Assembly: GCF_910589235.1 (NCBI RefSeq)
Contig: NC_060975.1
Span: 2,962,069-3,026,068, forward strand
DNA length: 64,000 nucleotides
Direction of reading: 5' to 3'
Origin: Vespa crabro
Lineage: Eukaryota; Arthropoda; Insecta; Hymenoptera; Vespidae
Position numbers and translations under genes: made by a program. This document shows positions 26,044-41,451 of this stretch, piece by piece; position 1 is the stretch's first letter, and every line of letters starts with the position of its first letter. Below the pieces are notes generated by a model. It was not told the DNA's origin. It saw only the letters and a program-made list of their open reading frames with translations, and searched no databases.

Positions 26044-28435
26044 TTAATCTTGCAGCATATGAACGAAGCTTATCGGGAACATCCCTCTCCTTTCAGGTGC
26101 TCTTTCCAATGCACCTTCCATCCAATTGTCGTCGTCGGTTTGTTCGTTCGTTACGATTATAACCTCACCCTCACGGAATGATAACTCGTCCTCGTTATCA
26201 GCCTCACAATCGTATAGCGCTCGACATCGTCGAAAACCGTTCAAGGTCGATGACGTTGGCTATGGTAGGAGGAAGTGATGGAAAAGAGAAAAGACAAGAA
26301 AAAAATGGATACTCTCTTGATAAAGAAGTAGTCACACGTCGAGAAAACTTTTGGATTATGTTATTTGGGACATTCTCTTTTTTTTTTTTTTCTTTTCTTT
26401 TCTTTTATTTTTTTTTCTTTTCTCTTGAGAAGTAATTTGTGGTTACTTTGTTATTAGTGTTTGAAAAAGTAAATGAAAGACGAATAGAATTAAAAAAAAA
26501 AAAAAAAAAAAGAAAAAAAAATTGAAATTAGAAGAAATCAGCGATGGCTTTTTGTTTTTGAAGAGAAAAAAAAAAAGAAAAAAAGAGAGTTTAAAATCAA
26601 TTTTTAAGGTTAGATGAGATTGAATATTTAGCGGAAAAAAAATGAATGAAATTGTTCTTTGTCTAATTGCTGATTACATATGTATCAGAAGCCAGGCTCG
26701 ATTAATTTTCACAAACAGCACAGATTGACAGCGAGCCCATCGAAGGCAGCAACGTGAAAAATACTTCTCATAGAATAAATTAAAGAAATTGGAAATTCTA
26801 GAGGATGCTTTTTTTTATATGATTTTAAATCTTTTAAAATTAGGATCTAAAATTTCCAATTTGTTCTTTCTTTCTTTCTTTCTTTTTTTTTTTTTATTTT
26901 TTTTTTTTTTTATTTATTTTTCAAGACTTCATACCATGCTAGTTAACTGTAATTTGTCTTTAGGCTTTTTAACGACTCGATTGTTTCTTCTATCGGTTGA
27001 AAAGATAATGTCGATTTTGGCGATAAGTTGAGGTTATGTGTGAGAGAGTGCAATCGGGTGCTACTGCCAAGGTCAACAAAGAAAATGAAAAAAATATAAA
27101 AAAAAGTAAAAAAAAAAATATATATATATATATAAAAGGAACAATGAATTCGAAAAGATTCCTCATGCAAGATTAGAAAATTAAATTATATTCTGACTAC
27201 GAAAAATGTCCTGTTAAATAATTCTAATTTCTCAAGAATGAATCTAATTTTTTTATGATTACTTGCAGGAATGCTATCGATAGCACACGCATAAAAGCGA
27301 ACTCAAATTATGTGATTTTATTTATTATTATCTTTTTTTTTCTTTCTTTCTTTCTATCTTTCAATTTTTTTTTTGTTTTTTTTGTTTGTTTTTTTTTTTT
27401 GTTTTTTTCCAATGCAACGTGTTAAAAAGTCTCCTCAAAAGATCGAAGGACTGTTCTTCGAGCAAGATTATTATTGATTGTGCTTTTAGCTGAAAACTTT
27501 TTAATACGAATATAAAGATAATAACGAGAGAATTATTTCAAAAGCTACCATGTTATATATTTTACGGATGGAGATACGAGCAGCACGAACTGATCATGCA
27601 AAACGTTACCACACTTGAAATAATACTTTAGATAGTATTATTTGTCATAAGAAATAATGTCAGAAGATAAATAATCTATAATTTTATATTCTATCCCTTG
27701 AATATCGTACTGCGTGATAATATGAACGATGTAAACGTATAACGATTAAAATAAAAATGATCAAATATCTATTTGAAGTACTAGAAAATGGAAAAGTTTT
27801 TCAAGTGTAGCACGTTGTAACGTCGTACGACAATTGTTTACCAGATTTAGATTTGAGAGCAAAGATGAAGGCTCCTCGGCGTAGCTCTCTAGCCTGGATC
27901 GGTCCCTTCGCTGTGCCAACAATGGTTAATGACAAACCATAAAGCATTGACTTCGAAATGCATGCACTGCCTATGTATCCACTTTTCAAAAAGTGATTTC
28001 TATTTTTATGTATGTATCATTGACTTTTTTTTTTTTTACATAAACCAAATGGATATACGAGAGAGATTTTTTTTACAAATGGCCTAAACATCATCAATAG
28101 TTTTATTCCACGTTAATGATATTGGTATTATTGACCGTAAAAAAAAAAAAAAAAAAAAAAAAAAAAGAAAAAATAAATAAATAAATAAAATAAAAAAAAA
28201 GAAGTAAATGAATCGTTGCTGTTGTTTTGTTATTGGTAAAAACAAACAAGCAGATCGCATGATAAATCAATGCGTGTATTGTAATTATAGAACGTGATAA
28301 GTGAAGCTAAAAATATATACTTGCAAATGACTAATTTACTTAATTTATTTTCTTAAATTGTGTTTTGATATAAAAAGCCAGCATATTAGAGATTTATGCG
28401 GGCGGGTAACGTGCGAGCATTATGATGATTGAATA

Positions 28436-28469
<34 letters not shown>

Positions 28470-28646
28470 AAAAAAAAATTAAAAAAAATTAAAAAAAAAA
28501 AGATAAAAAAAGATAATATATATCAAAGCAGAGAGAAACTCTTCAATACGACAACAACAATGTAGTATTTTTTTTTATATTATGATAATGAAAGAGAGAT
28601 TTGTGACTGTGAATAATGACATGACATTTATAGTATGGTGTGTGAC

Positions 28647-28696
<50 letters not shown>

Positions 28697-31359
28697 CAAG
28701 CATGTTGTTCAATTCGATGGAAGGTAATAAATTAATGAAAAATCGTGTTATTGATGAGAGATAAACAATGGACATCCTTTGTTAGTCAATTGTTAAATTT
28801 TCTACCATTTTTTGTTAATACGATCGTACACGTACGGATAGGAGGTGTACACAGCTTATTATAACGATTAATAAGTTGTGAAGAGTAATATTTATGTATG
28901 TGAAATGAGATGAGTGGAAAAAAAAAAAGAATAAAAACAAGGTAAGTATACGTATATATCTACGGAGAAGTGCTTTCACGAAAATTATTCATTCATCGAA
29001 ATACGTCGTATAAAAAGAAACAATATTTAAAAAAGAAAAAAAAAAAAAAAAAAAAATTGTTCACATTCTCATGTGTCTCTTAACTCTCGCTATTTTTCCC
29101 AAAGACAAAAATATTTATACACATTTTCTTTTTCTTTTCTTTTCTTTTTTCGTTGTTCTTTCCTTTCTTTCTTTACCGTGTAATTATAACAGAACAATTT
29201 TTATCGTTTACCATAGAGACTCCTTTACTTTTGAAATAAGTAAAGCTCACCTTTCGTGGAGGAGGAACAGGATTGCCAAGGCCATGATCCGAACACATGG
29301 AACTTAGAGACTCGCTACTACGACCATTACTCAATCTGGAAGTGCTAACACTGGACGGTGCAGGTGGTGGTGGATTACGTGGTCTTTGTAGCGTAGAACT
29401 ATTGGTCTTGTCCATTCCTATATAAAACATTGAAACGTATAAATAAATGGAACGAAAAAAGAAGAAGAAAAAGAAAAAGAAGAAGAAGAAGGAGACTATA
29501 GAAAAATTATAGGAGAAAAGTTTCGATTTCACCTATAGAGCTTTACATGGAGAAAATCGTAAAGCGAGTTTAACCTAAACATACCATGCCCTGTAGAAGA
29601 GTCTCCACTGGGTGATCTTTTATGGTGTTGATTGTTAAGTGTGTTTAAAGTATGCGATAGTGTGTGTAAGGTGTGTCCAGCTAAGATTGGCTCACTCGTC
29701 GTCCGGCTATGTGTGGATGTTGCTAATGACGCTGACGAAGGTAGTGTACCATAATGAGAAGATGGAATGCCACTTGAGCTTCCTGATGGTGGGGGAGGCG
29801 GTGCAACACGTTTCTTCAATGATCCATGGATATTTATTGAAATATCTGGTGTCATCGGTGTGGGTACTGTTTACAAAAATAAAAATAAAAAAAAAAAAAA
29901 AGAAAAAAAAATGTATTTCATTAGCTTCGTTGCAGCAACAATATATCGTATTGTATTATTCATTAATCATTATTACCATATTGATATTTATAATTATTGC
30001 TTACTAATGTTATCCGATTAAATATTGCTCGATTATTATTCATCATTTGTTATATAAAAAGAGGACGGGGGTGGATGGGGGGTGAGTAAGAAGAAAAAAC
30101 AAAAATTAAACAATAACAACCTACCAGCAACAGGTTTTCTCGTTTGTGGTGGAGGAGGCGGTGGCATTTGTTGTCTGTTGGTAGAGGAACTTGGCGAGGA
30201 ACCACTTTGTAGACTATCACAAGTACTGCTACGACTACGTAATGTCACCGGTGAATCACCAGAACCTGTGCCTCCACCACCAGCATACGAAGGTGGTCTG
30301 CTACGTGACTTTTTCTCAGGCGTTAGACAGCCATTCTAAATATAGAAGAAAAAAAAAAAAATAATAATAATAATAATAATAATAATAAACATATTCATCT
30401 TATTAAATCTTAACGATTTGATCTACCATCATCTAACATATGTATGTATTGTATATATTTTATATTACGAAATTGTAGCAGATATTGCTAAATAATAATA
30501 TGTATTTAATCACCCTATCTTCAATGATCGTTTCGTCATCGGAAAAGTCCGTTGAACCTTCATCATGAGATAGATTCCAATCGATGTTAACGTTATCGAA
30601 TAATGTCTTCTGTCTTTGTAAAGCATGACTAAGCTAAAACATGATGGAAAAAAAGAAATCACTTTACTGGTACACTCTTGGGGACGAGAGAGAGGGCAGA
30701 GAGGGCGGGGAATTTATGCTTTCTATTATGCGTATCAACAAAAATCTCTCATAAAGAAAAAAAAAATATATACTTACTAATTCTTTACAAGTATGATGTC
30801 CCATTTCCTGAGCAATGTCCAACGGAGTTTTATCCTGTTTATTTCTGTAACTTGGGTCGGCACCAGCTCGTAAAAGTAATTTCATAGCTTCCGATCTATC
30901 GTGCCTCGCTGAAAGATGTAACGCCGTTTCACCGTCAACCGTTGTCCTATCAATACCACCAGTTGGCATATTTTGTATAAGAAAATCAACAATTTGTAGA
31001 CTGTTGCCCATCTCTCGTAAGATTGCCAAATGTAAAGCAGTCTCACCTATATCCTGTGATGAAGTAACAAAAACTATCAATAAAAAAAATAATAATAATA
31101 ATATATATATATATATGTATGAGAAAAAGGAAAAGAAAAATGTAAAGTTGATATCTCACAGAGGTGGGCAAAGGTGCTGCTAGATCGACGTTCTCAGCAT
31201 AAACTTGTAAGAGTTGTTGCAGATCACGATTATTAACTGCATGTTCTAAATCTGATAAGAGATCTCGTTCATCCGCACAAGTATTCATGACGTATTTTTT
31301 ATCAACGTACTTGGCTCTTATAAATTCGTACCGTTCTTCCCTGTTGATTCCAAATATAA

Positions 31360-31421
<62 letters not shown>

Positions 31422-34270
31422 GTATATATATATTAAAAAAACAAATAAAAATTTGTATTCTTACATCGTTGACGTAGGCGTTGGTTTAAGATTATGATGT
31501 AATGTAGCTTCCATCACTTCATTAAATGCTTGATTAGTCATATGCCGTGCTAATAATAATTGGGCGGTTCCCACATTGTCTAAAGTTAAAGACTGTATCC
31601 TTGATATATGCACCCCTAAATCTCGATGAATACCACTACATTCTATACATACGATTATACCAAAATTTGTAGATAACCAGGTAGCATCTGTTAATAATTT
31701 ATAACTAAACAGTTAAATCCGTTTAATAATATCAATTATATATTTTTATTTGTATATTATACCAAATGAAATTATTTATATTGCATAGCTTTTTACCGTT
31801 TTGAGAGGAACAGTCACAACATTGTTCGTTTCCAGGTAATCGCATAACGCATCGTATAACTGCCTGTTGTAATTCGACTAAACTAGGATTTCCTTGGCCA
31901 GCTTCAGCTTTCCCACTAGCATCGAATGCACGTAGCAAAGCTCTTTCTTTACAATTTACCAATACCGACATCCAAGCACGTTGATCTGCTTCATCTTCCG
32001 CTTGAAAATGGTACGTACGATTATCTATGAAATTAAATATATTATATTTCAATATTATCTAAACGATATTATTTATAATAAAATTATAGTTAAGATAAAA
32101 ATTAAAATACAAAGATTTTAGGATATTTTCTTGAATTTTCTCTAAATGTTTCCTTTAAAAATATTATATATAGATGTATATATAAAATATAGATAATTCT
32201 AACTCACAACTTATAAGATCAAAGCCTCTTTTATCATCCGGTACCAGCTTTATTTGGCACGTAAGTAGATTCACTCTTGTAGGTGGTTTATTCTCATCCG
32301 CATGACAGATATCCAAATAACCTTCGGCTTGTACGGCACATCTTCTTTTTTGCCAAACCCTCCTCATCTTTCCTTCACTTTTTTTCAACAAATGTCCAGA
32401 ACGTGTTACACCATGCTGTTTATCACCTTGAAGTTGGTGCAAGGAATATCCTGCGCTTGCATTTACATTTAGCTATATAATAGAACAATTCCAATGATAT
32501 TAGCCAATATAAAATAAATATTTATCATAATTTACATAATAGTCCAACTTTATTATTAAAATTTTATTACCTCTTTATCACAACCTGAACTCCTAAGTAA
32601 ACTCCTTAACTCTGTCAAACGTCTTCGTTCTTCATCCTGAGTTTGTCGAATCTTTTGCAGCTTAATACTCAGATCGGCCACATAAGAACCAAAATGTTCT
32701 ATGGTCTTTAGGCCATCTTGAAAATAGCTAAGGACCAAAGAGATAAACTAATAAATTCAGTACGTTAATTATTAGGTTAATATATCTATATTAATACGAT
32801 GATGATATAAAATTATAATGAACTTACTTGGTCTGAGCATGATAATATTCGACTAGATGCTGCAACAGTTCGATACCTTTCTTTGTCTTGATTTCATTCA
32901 CCTTTATGAGATACTAAAAATATAAAAAAGAGAGGGAAAAAAATAATTATTTAAAAAAAAGAAGGAAAAATAAAAGAAAAGAAAAAAAAAAGAAAAATAA
33001 ATAAATAACATAGAAACCTTGAAGTATAGCTCGTGATATGCATTTATTGCATCATATTACTCTGTCCTACGCTAACAGATTAATCAATTCTCCTTCTCAC
33101 CTCGCACATTTGCAATTGAAATAATCGCCTCTCCTTCTCCATTTCATCGGCAATCTCGGCTGGTGTAACCTCCGTACGAATAAGGCCGGCCTCCTTGGCA
33201 TGTTGCTTTTTCTCCTTCTCGATTTTCGCATACTTTGCCTCGTAGTCCTTCCACGCCTTTTCGAATGGTCTTTTGAGATCGCCCTTCACACCTCTCAAAT
33301 CTCCTTTCAGTACCGAATCCAACGGAAACATTACGATGTTATTGATGTTTTGCATCTGCAAAATCAGTTTCTTGGTAAGAGCATCTTTTTTATCACCTTT
33401 TATTCTTTTAAAAGTACTTGATAATGATATGTTTATTTAAAAATCAATTGGCAATTAATAAAAAAAAAAAAAAGAGAAAAAAATATATAACAATCTTTTT
33501 ATATATAATGAAAGCTTTAAAAATGAAATATTTATGAAAAAAGTGAACAGAATAAAAATTTTAATTTCCCGCCAAACGTACGATAAAAACCCGGTCGGTA
33601 AAACATTTTTCTTCTTTATCATAAGAAACAATTTATTATATGATGCGTGTATATTATATATATATATATATATAAAACACATATAATTAGCATTATATTG
33701 TATATATAGATATAACTGTGTTGAACGAAATAAAGTTTTTTCGTGGTGACTTTAATCGATCATATTAAATACAAAATTGAGAAGTAAAAGAAAATTATAA
33801 TGGCAACTTGTATACATTTTAAAAAGTTTGATTACTCTATAAATAAATAATATACCAGAGTCTTCATAAGGGCGCTCAATTCCTTGGTGACCACTGCGAA
33901 TTTAAGGAATGCTGCTCCTATGTCGGGCTCTTGTTCCTTAAGGGCAGCATCGCCGAGTCTTTCAAGGGCTCTCCCGAGATAAACTTCGTTATCGACGTGG
34001 GCTTAAAAAGAAAAAAAAAAAAAAAATAAATAAATCAATAAACAAAATAATAAAAAGTTAAATAAAGAAAACGAAATTTTTAATTTAATATTGAAACTTA
34101 TTAATACATAAATATTAAACAAATATTCTTGTTTGCAGATACATACTACTAGTTTTATTTATTTATTTATTTTTTTTTTTTTAATTTTTGAGAAAAAAGA
34201 AAAACAAACAAAGGAAAAATTGAATATAAGTAATAATTTATTAAATTAAATTAATTAGGTATTAATACAA

Positions 34271-34311
<41 letters not shown>

Positions 34312-34366
34312 GTAAATATTTAGGTTAGTAAATATTAGGTTTTTCAAATTTTCCCATTATACATAA

Positions 34367-34412
<46 letters not shown>

Positions 34413-34746
34413 TATCGCTTTTATCTCTATATGTGTAAAATAAGAAAATAGACAAAAACTTTCTGGCTCTTTTGAGAAGACAAATTTATACATATATATT
34501 ATATATACACACACAACATAACATGTATATAATATATATATATATGTGGTATCCTTCGCCTACAAGCAAAATCGATTTCATGCTTTCTCCCCCAAGTCGT
34601 CGTCTACATGTTCTTTGTTTCTGTCTATCTCTCTCTCTCTCACTCTCTCTCTCTCTCTCTCGCTGACAGAAGGGAACGTTTCCGTTTCGAAGTTTCGATT
34701 GTATCGGGAAACTCGACGGCTCGACGAGCAGAAAGCATTGTTTCCT

Positions 34747-34805
<59 letters not shown>

Positions 34806-35609
34806 TGAGAGACAGAGAGTGAGAGAGAGAGAGAGAGAGACATATGGACATGGTACTCGATCTTTACGTATGGATCATATTGGAGCGACATTTCCTGCGT
34901 ATTCGAGAGGATACGATGAGACGAACAAGTCCATAGAACAGAAAAAGCTAGATAAATCAGAGGGGGGAAAAAAGAGAGAAGAAAAAAAAACGAAATTGGA
35001 AATATCGTTCGAAGAAATATGATTTTTAAAACTTGACTATTTTTGACTTTTTTTTTTTTCCTTATTTATTTATTTACATCTTTTTACTAAGTTTGTTTTA
35101 AATAAAAGAAAACACATTTCTTTTTCTAGGTTATATTGTTTTACAGAATACGTAATTTACTTTAATTCTTGTTTGTTGAAATATGAATAAAATTGAACAA
35201 ATTATACAAAGCTCTAACTTACTTATAAATTAATTATTCATAAATTAATTATACACAGAACCAATCCCCCCTACTCCTTCCTTCCTCCCACTCTCTCTCT
35301 CTCTCTCTCTTTAATAAATCGATTGATATCATTCTTGAACAATTTAAAAAAGTGCGCGTAACCGTTAATATTACCTTCAAAAAGGGAACGCAAAGTCTTT
35401 TTTTTTATTCTTCAGTATTCCATACAAAAATTGCTTATAAATGTCGTGTCTAAGTTTAGCATAATAACTCTTGCAGTTATACATACACACAGGCGCGCGC
35501 GCGCTATATCGCACATATGTATATATACCCCCCTCATCATAAACTATATACATTTGTTTTAAAAGGTACAATGGCAAAGAAAAAAAAGAGGAAAATAAGA
35601 AAAAAAAAC

Positions 35610-35652
<43 letters not shown>

Positions 35653-36626
35653 ATGAATTATTCGTGAAGCATGTGAGATGTTAGTCCTGAAAAAAAAGAA
35701 GAAGAAAAAAAGAAAAGAATCGGTAAAAAGGGACGACTAATTGTAAGTACAGGAACGTTTTTGCGACGAGGAAGAATGACGTAAGAGCATCATCAAGCTG
35801 AGACATCGTAAAGAGTGAAAATTAGCGTGCTTGTTTAAAGGCTAGGGGGGAAGGGGGGAAGGAGGGGGAGAGGGAGAGAGAGAGAGGAAGGAAGGAAGAG
35901 TGGGATTGGCTGTGAAAAGAAGCAACAAAATTGAGTTGCCGAGCATATCCTATTTCTTTCCACATTTGCTTTTGAAATTTATGCGGAAAGTGAGTTTAAC
36001 GACGCCCATTTATTGTGATCTCTTTCTCTTTGAGAAAATTAATACGAAGTTTTAAAAGTGACGTAGATCACAAAGATATTTAGAATGACAGGGAAAAAAA
36101 AATAACTTAATGAAAACAAGAAAAAAAGAAACGAAACTCAAAAAAAAAGGGGGAAAAAAAGAAAGAAGAAAATGACGATGAGACGAAAAGAAAAAAGAAA
36201 GAAAAAATAAAAATAATAATAATAATAAAAAAAAAAAAAGAATTTTATGAGCATAAAAAAAAAATTATCATTCATAATTAATGAATCTTATCGAGCGTTT
36301 TTCACGCTAGATCGCGTGGAATAAATTTTTACGGGAGAACGAAGCGGAAAAAAAGATGAGAGAAGTAGGAAGGACGATGAGGAAGTGAATATACTCTCTC
36401 GAATGAGCGAGAAATATAAGGTGGGGGTGAGTGAGAGACGGGTGGGGGGGAAGAAGGTAAGGGCGCCAGAGAAATCGATCTGTCTGTCCTCTAGCGTTAA
36501 TATGAAGAGAAGAAGCCATGAGGACAATCCCCATAGAAGGGAAACTTACCGATAAGGTTTCCGCTCTGTAAGCTTCATATATACAAATATGTACATATAT
36601 ATGTTTATTATGTGCGTGCGTGTGTG

Positions 36627-36664
<38 letters not shown>

Positions 36665-37373
36665 AAATTATTCAACAAAAATACGAGAAAGGAGAAAACA
36701 AAAGAAAGAGAGAACATAAAAAAAAAAATAAAAATTAAAAATAGAAATAAATAAAGAAAAAGGCTTTTTGTGAATGTACAATGAAAATCGTATAAATTTA
36801 AAAATAGAAAATTTGCCGGAGGAATGAAACGTTTTCTCTCGAGAATTGATAAAAAAGAAATGAAGAAAAAACGAATTGAGGTTATATCCGTGAAAAATAT
36901 TATCTTTGTGAAATGCGTAAGGGGAGACATAATTTTAGCCAATATAAAATCTCTTATCTAAATTTAGATTAAAAATTTATATATAAATATATTACAATGT
37001 ATTTATATATAACTTTCAAAAGGTTAAGTTTTTATAAAACTTAATATTATAATATATAATACTATAATATATATATATATATACTTTTACTACACTATTA
37101 ATATTATTATTAATATCAATCTAATATTATAATACTAATAATAATATAAAAAATCTAACATTATAATATTAGATCAAAACAACAAAATAAAAAAAAATTA
37201 TATCTATAGACAAATATAATATAATTATCCAGTAAATATTTTTAGATTAGATTTTTAATGATACAATATATATTAATATATAAAATACATTAATAATTTG
37301 GCGAGGTCTCAAAAATCTAACGTTACACTTAACCTAACCTACTATTTACTCCATAATTATAATGATCACATAT

Positions 37374-37433
<60 letters not shown>

Positions 37434-39422
37434 TTACACAACAAGGTAAATGTTCTCAAATCGTTTTCAAATAAAAAGTAGACGAGGACATACCTGTAAT
37501 GGTGTTACAAGAGTGAGGAAGCGAGAGAGAGAGAGAGAGAGGGAGAGAGAGAGAGAGAGAGAGGGAGATAGAATAACGATTTTCGACCCTTTTATAGTCT
37601 CTACTTCGTGTCCAAGAGACGCGAAAGCTCTTGCTCTCGAGTGCTTGAATTGCTTAAGTAGCTATTAAAACACTTAATACCGATATTTAAGTAACATTTA
37701 AATATCCTACATAATCAAACGTACTTTACGTTAGTTTTCGATCGATTTGATTAAAAGCATAAACGGAAGTGATATCTTCTCTTTAGAAATATATATATAT
37801 ATGCATATATACATACATACATACATATATACACATACAAATAAACACAAAATTATCGTAAAACACGATTAGCTGAATATATATACCATTCGATATGTTC
37901 GATTCTTTTTCGAGCTTTAATCTGCGTCATTGTGACAAATATGTTCAGATGGGATAAGCCGTCACAATTTATATGTCATCTTTCATACATATATACATCC
38001 CACGCGCACTCCATGTTTTATTTCAACGAATGAGTGCCTCCTTTGATCTATATATATTTGTATTTATATAGTATACATAATAAAACGCATGGTTCGTTTA
38101 TACAGATTCAACTTCCGTATAAGATTCTTATGTGTGCATGTGCATGCGCGTGCGCGTGTGCGTGTGTATATATTGTGTACATATATGTACATATAATACG
38201 ATATATCGATTTTCAGTACCACCGCGGAACATGGTGACACACTAAAAGTCTACCACACCCCGTGTAGTGTGCCTTACCCAACCAACAACGTTCCAAGCTC
38301 GACTTACTTTGAATAGCAAATATTGCCGGAGTTACGTAGGGCATCGGTGAATAAATTTAAAAAAAAAAGCGATCGAAGCGCCTTACTGTCATTCATAGAA
38401 ATTAATAAGCGGAGCGCGATATTCGAAATGAATAAATTCAATTTTACGTTTTTATTTGGGGTTTTTTATACGTTTTTATAGTTTTCTTTTCTTTTTATTT
38501 ATTTATTTATTTATTTAATTGATTAGAATTTTTTTTAAGATCGAAAATTTTCCGTATTCTAAAAAACAATCGTATCGCTTTATTACCGTCGTTCATAGAA
38601 ATTAATGAACGAAGGAAGATGTTTGAGAATAATAAATTGAGTTAGCGCTTTTATTTGAATTATTTGAATTATTTGAATTATTTTTAAGACTGTAATCCTT
38701 ACCGTTTCCAGAATTGTGAATTGCCTTGATAGCCTTCTTTAGTTTGGTAAGACCGTCTCTGTCGAAGTCCAGAGTCTGTAACATAATCGTCAAACTTGTT
38801 AAGATAACGCTATAAACGATTTATCACTGATTCATTCTCCTTTCCCTCTACTCCTCGTTTTACGATAACTGTATTAAAACTTTTAATTTAAAGTGTATAT
38901 TAAGAAAAATTTATTGGGAAATTTCTTATTATCTTTTGATTAAAATAAATAAATATTTTCTTATTTTAAAAGAAAATGAAAACAAAGAAAGAGAAAAAGT
39001 AAAAGAATAAATCTTATTATGTTTACATTATCGATCGAAAATGAGAGATTTAGTTTTTACACATATTTTAAATACAATTAACTTGATAATTGCCAAGTAA
39101 ATTTTTACCATGACGATATAAAATGTCATTTATTTTATTAAAGAACACAAACACATACACACAAACAAACAAACAAAGACACTATTTCGATATTAGTCAG
39201 TTTTCTTTTAAAATTACAATTTTTATTTGCATGTGTTATAAAGTCCATAAGGAAAAAACACTTACGCTACGAGTTTTGAACCAAAACATTCCAAAATTTC
39301 TTTATCCACAAAGTACAATTCACCAAACATCACGACCAATACTTTATCGTAATCTTTCAACTATGGTAACTTTTATTTTTATAAAATTCAATATTTCATC
39401 CTGCCCTTTCACTTTTTCCCCT

Positions 39423-39482
<60 letters not shown>

Positions 39483-39713
39483 ATAAACAAGAAGAAGAAG
39501 AAGAAGAAGAAGAAGAGGAAGGTGTTAAACGAGGGTGCGTTACCCCTGAAAGAGAGATGATCGATCCTCCCTTCTTGTACCATAAAGTTTTTCAAGCAGA
39601 ACAAGAAAATAAGAGTTCACGTCTAGTGAGCGTGTATCATCTTACTGAAAAAATATTAACCTGAACGATCGATGCTGCTGTAATGCATATATACTTGTCT
39701 CTTGCGTATCGTG

Positions 39714-39808
<95 letters not shown>

Positions 39809-41399
39809 TGGGAGGACCAAAGAAGAAACACCAGGAATAGATCTTGTCTCGTTTAAGAATAACTCAGCCTAAGAGCGAATTCTCATAAGACGGTTTGTGA
39901 TGTTGTAAGAGCCAATTCTAAAATAGGAAAGTGGGTGACATAAAGACAATCAGGGTCAAGAGTAAGTCGACCAAAGGAATGAAAGAGTAAGAGGGGTGGT
40001 ATTATAGAAGTTTAAACTTTGATATTCGACATCTGGAAACTTTTGTTTGACATCGTTTTTATCAATGTAATTATGAATGAGAAAGTAAGAAATTTAAGTA
40101 TGTATATATGCATGTACATAAGCGCGTTTATGATAAGATTTAATATAATCCTTTTATAGTAGCATCATTGCAAACAACAATTTTACCTACCAAGGTTTCC
40201 TAACCTATAATTTTTATTATTTAATATATATGTAAATTTCTTTTTTTTTTTTCTTTTTTTAAGTTCGACTTGTTTCTTTCATCAATCGGAGAGAAAACAT
40301 TGTTTATCTTTTTATTTTTTATTTTATTTTATTTTACTTGATTTTTCAATTGCAAATTAAAACGATACGATTATTAAAGGATTATTATATATTAGTATCA
40401 TATAATTATAATGCACTATAAAGTATAGTATAAATAAAAAGAAAGCGATTTATATTAAAAGAATATTAATGACTTATAAAATTAAAAATATAAAATTAAT
40501 GGCTTATAATATTAAAAGTTTTTCGTAGTTTTTTTTTTTAAGTAAAAGTTAAAATGATATTATTATTATATTTATACTTCAGTATAATTTTTTTTTAGAG
40601 CATAGTAATAATAATAATAATAATAAAGTATAATTATGGTTGTATAAATTAAAATTATTCGTTTGTTATTATTTATTTCTTGTTGTCAACGAACAAAAAT
40701 TAGGTTATAGTATAATTAACCTACTATTTCGAAGTTTGTTAAAATCCTCGACAAATTTTCTCTCTCTACTTCGTCGTATGTGTCAATATGTGTTTGTATT
40801 TTACAGAGGACTTCGAAAGCTGTGTCATGTCGACTTCTCCACGGCTAGGTTATTAGGTTAAATTCGTTCCAAGTAAACTTGGGAACGTGACTATATTCAT
40901 GTTACTTAATCACCTTTTCGCATCACCCGCGTAATTCAAATTGGCTTACATTAGTAGTATATTATTCAAAATCACGAAACAAGAGAAAATTTTAATAATA
41001 CAATTTTTTTCTTGTTTTCTCTTTTTTTTCCAAATTGATTTCTATTATATTGTTGAAATCAATAATAAAACCCGCGATATTCAAATTAGTTCGATAGTTT
41101 ATTCTAAAAAAAAAAAAGGAAAGAAAAAAAGAAAATGAAAAAAAGAAAAAAGAAAAAGAAAAAAATGAAAATAAAATATTGTCGAAAAAAAGAAAAGAGA
41201 AAGAGAGAGAGAGAGAAAGGACGATTTTTCGTGAAATTGGTTTTTTTTTATCTCATGATATAATATTAATAATAAAAAGGATATAAAAAAGACAAAAAGA
41301 AATTTCTTAGATTTCTTCCCATCTTCAAATCATATTACTCGAATCAATAATTATATTGCCGAAAGAAAGTATTTCATGCTTGAACAAGATTTAATGGAG

Positions 41400-41451
<52 letters not shown>

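Noticed and set aside
26690..26765. GC-richer patch in the last Asap intron, possible extra exon
   Set aside because: No frame joins in phase to both neighbours without a stop codon.
27801..27989. 62-codon - strand frame around the predicted Asap exon
   Set aside because: It is a different frame from the splice-supported 69-base exon (27842-27910) and runs through both splice sites.
37327..37341. AACCTAACCT, resembling the insect telomere repeat TTAGG
   Set aside because: Only two copies, so it is chance rather than an interstitial telomere.
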